From NCBI RefSeq assembly GCF_003148565.1, contig NZ_QGGL01000002.1, forward strand, positions 186,001-250,000: 64,000 nucleotides of DNA, read 5' to 3'. The DNA is from Tumebacillus permanentifrigoris. Lineage in GTDB: Bacteria; Bacillota; Bacilli; Tumebacillales; Tumebacillaceae. Shown piece by piece: positions 62,457-64,000 of the stretch; position 1 is the stretch's first letter; the number at the start of each line of letters is the position of its first letter. Below the pieces are notes generated by a model that was not told the origin of the DNA, made no database searches, and saw only the letters and a program-made list of their open reading frames with translations. The translations under genes and the position numbers were made by a program.

Positions 62457-63745
62457 AGCACAATCCCTCTCTGCTCCAGCGTCATCCGGTTAAACGCCAG
62501 CATCTCCCTAGCGATCTTCAACGCCATCTCACAGTTATTCTGCTCCGAATAAAAAACGGACAGTTCCTGCATCGTCTCCTCGTACTCCACAGTTGCGTCA
62601 AGTAGTTTGAAGCACTCCGCAGCCTGTTTCAGAAACCGTACCGATCCTTCTGTCTGAGACCGGCCTTTCGCAATCATGGCCTGTACTCGTAGCACCCACC
62701 CTTGATGAAGGTGTATCGAAGGCAGGAGGCCACGCGCCATTTGGCAGGACTCCTCGGCCTGATCCAACTTTCCGCACTTGAACTGGATTTTCGCCAACTC
62801 CGCATAGGCAATGCCGGCTTCTTCGCTTTTTCTCATCCCTCGTAACTCCTCACTGATCGAGGTCAGTTGCTGGATCGCTTCCTCGGCGTGCCCCTGTTCC
62901 GCTCGGAGTGCAGCATACCGTACCTGTGTCGAGAGCTTATGGGTCATGCTGTTCATCGTTTCAAAAAAGAAGATCGCCCGTTGCGAGCATTCCACGGACT
63001 GCTCAAGATCGTCAGCTACAGTATATGATTCTGCCAACTTCATATAGAGAGTTCCAAGACCTTCAAAATCTTCGCGAGCCTGGAACAAGGGGAGGAGTTG
63101 TTTGTAGGTCAGCGTGACTTCACGGACACGCCCTGTTCGTGTTCTGACCTCTGCTAAAGCAGTCAAGATGGAGGTGAGCAAGTACTCATCACGAACGCCG
63201 CGTTGTTGCTCAAAACACTCACTTGCTTCCATCAAATGATGCTCGGCAATCTGATATCGCTTCCGTTTCAATTCCAGTTGGCCAAACAAGTAGCTGACAC
63301 GTGAGAGTATGGATTGGTCGCCTAGTGCGGTGGCGTATTCTTTGAGTTTTTTGAATGTGAGTTCCGCTTCCTTGGTTTGATTGGTGTGTAGGTAGCACGT
63401 TCCGATCTCCAATAGGACTTCTGCGGGGATCAGTTTGCCGTTGTTCCGTTCTTGTACATTCAACAGCAGAGGGAGCGCGTTCTTGTACTCACCGATCGCC
63501 ATCATCGAGCGGGCAATTTTGTACTCGCTCAGCACGATGAGATTCATTTCCACGTTGCTCATCAAGTCCTCGACAGGTACTTGGAGTTTTTCAGCGATTC
63601 TCGCCAGAACGCCATAGGACGGTTTGGCCTTATCTGATTCAATCTGCGAGATCATTGATCCAGTGCAGATGCTTTTAGCGAGTTCTGCTTGTGTGATGCC
63701 TTTCTTCAAGCGGAGACTTCTAATGCGTTGTCCAAGTGTTTCCAT
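62453..63745 (-). CDS. XRE-family regulator with TPR repeats (RRNPP/Rgg-like layout)
   Basis: A 430-residue protein. The N-terminal HTH_XRE (residues 1-62: GQRIRSLRLKKGITQAELAK, then SQIESDKAKPSYGVLARIAE) is followed by about ten TPR-like helical pairs (for example ALPLLLNVQERNNGKLIPAE; SRVSYLFGQLELKRKRYQIA). This is the architecture of quorum-peptide regulators (PlcR, Rgg, NprR). The ATG at 63745 follows GGTGGTGG eight bases upstream; a GTG at 63760 is less likely. A short ORF and an inverted repeat lie upstream on the other strand. Confidence 0.85.
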   Translation of the reverse strand: METLGQRIRSLRLKKGITQAELAKSICTGSMISQIESDKAKPSYGVLARIAEKLQVPVEDLMSNVEMNLIVLSEYKIARSMMAIGEYKNALPLLLNVQERNNGKLIPAEVLLEIGTCYLHTNQTKEAELTFKKLKEYATALGDQSILSRVSYLFGQLELKRKRYQIAEHHLMEASECFEQQRGVRDEYLLTSILTALAEVRTRTGRVREVTLTYKQLLPLFQAREDFEGLGTLYMKLAESYTVADDLEQSVECSQRAIFFFETMNSMTHKLSTQVRYAALRAEQGHAEEAIQQLTSISEELRGMRKSEEAGIAYAELAKIQFKCGKLDQAEESCQMARGLLPSIHLHQGWVLRVQAMIAKGRSQTEGSVRFLKQAAECFKLLDATVEYEETMQELSVFYSEQNNCEMALKIAREMLAFNRMTLEQRGIVL

Positions 63746-63789
63746 TTTATAAACCACCACCCGAATTGGTTATGTCTAATAAATAGAAT

Positions 63790-63818
63790 AAACCAACGCG
63801 GTTGATTTGCGTTGGTTT
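63790..63818. repeat. Perfect inverted repeat upstream of the XRE-TPR gene
   Basis: Ten-base arms AAACCAACGC and GCGTTGGTTT with a nine-base loop. It lies between the divergent XRE-TPR gene and the short ORF, and could be an operator or an RNA hairpin. Confidence 0.6.
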
Positions 63819-63831
63819 TACAGGAGGTGGT

Positions 63832-63876
63832 ATGTCTTATTTTCAATGGCATATGTCATTGGGCATCGTGACATGA
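63832..63876 (+). CDS. Possible 14-residue peptide gene
   Basis: A 14-residue ORF (MSYFQWHMSLGIVT) with AGGAGGTGGT directly upstream (spacing four, on the short side) and a strong terminator right after the stop. The unit is divergent from an XRE-TPR regulator, the position where signalling peptides of RRNPP systems occur. The peptide is short and lacks an export signal, so this is speculative. Confidence 0.3.
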   Translation: MSYFQWHMSLGIVT

Positions 63877-63880
63877 CTAG

Positions 63881-63906
63881 GCCCCTCGTTTTAACCGAGG
63901 GGCTTT
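63881..63906. terminator. Terminator after the short ORF
   Basis: Arms GCCCCTCGTT/AACCGAGGGGC with a short T run. From here to the window end (63907-64000) I see no gene. Confidence 0.7.
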
Positions 63907-64000
63907 GATCACTACAGAAGGGTTATTTTTACTGAAAGTGGTCCAATTGGTACTCCCTCGGCGCTTTTATTTAAAGAATGAATCTGGGCAACTGGTAGTG

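Overview
The window comes from a chromosome of a spore-forming Firmicute with fairly high GC. Evidence for this is a tricistronic GerA/GerB/GerC germinant receptor locus, two YjcZ-type sporulation miniproteins, strong AGGAGG ribosome-binding sites, frequent TTG/GTG starts, and SigA, LexA, CcpA and SigL (sigma-54) type signals. The gene repertoire suggests the Alicyclobacillaceae, perhaps Tumebacillus; that is an inference from family content, not a match I could compute. I see no rRNA, tRNA or CRISPR array.

Region 1-24.0 kb: a truncated NhaC antiporter with a DUF502 protein; a lytic transglycosylase; a YjcZ miniprotein; a Ca2+/H+ exchanger; a SufR-like Fe-S regulator; a heterodimeric BmrC/BmrD-type ABC exporter; Dps; a PAP2 phosphatase; a ferredoxin; an alpha-amylase with a SigA promoter and a cre site; the adaA-adaB alkylation-repair operon; a GerPC-like protein with an SGNH hydrolase; a second YjcZ miniprotein; a CorA channel; the gerA-gerB-gerC operon; and a CNNM/CBS membrane protein.

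Region 24.2-42.2 kb: pyrophosphatase, a cobalamin-binding-like protein with a Nudix hydrolase, acyl-CoA ligase and enoyl-CoA hydratase with a TetR-type palindrome between them, a siroheme nitrite/sulfite reductase, a second CorA, an MFS transporter with a DUF1284-CHY zinc-finger fusion, an iscR-iscS-iscU type Fe-S operon, an apparently LexA-controlled yolD, a Prli42-like 30-residue membrane peptide, a YuiH-type molybdo-oxidoreductase, and an orphan MurG.

Region 42.2-56.7 kb: an ABC exporter overlapping a TyrR-like sigma-54 activator; S-layer-homology proteins; an alkyltransferase-like protein; a four-gene operon (lipid-type methyltransferase, DedA, response regulator, sensor kinase) in which the kinase is frameshifted; and methionine gamma-lyase with a near-perfect sigma-54 promoter and upstream palindromes.

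Region 56.7-62.2 kb is an AT-rich accessory island between ppiB and an XRE-TPR regulator. It holds a two-gene operon (a 'YLD' protein of unknown function plus a protein with a C-terminal TIR-like nucleotide-binding domain), diverging from a 1055-residue PLD-nuclease/DExH-helicase/DUF3427 protein, which converges on a MutT-type Nudix hydrolase. The composition and domains point to defence, and the TIR two-gene unit is the best candidate for an undescribed system. The window ends with the XRE-TPR regulator and a divergent, terminator-bounded 14-codon ORF.
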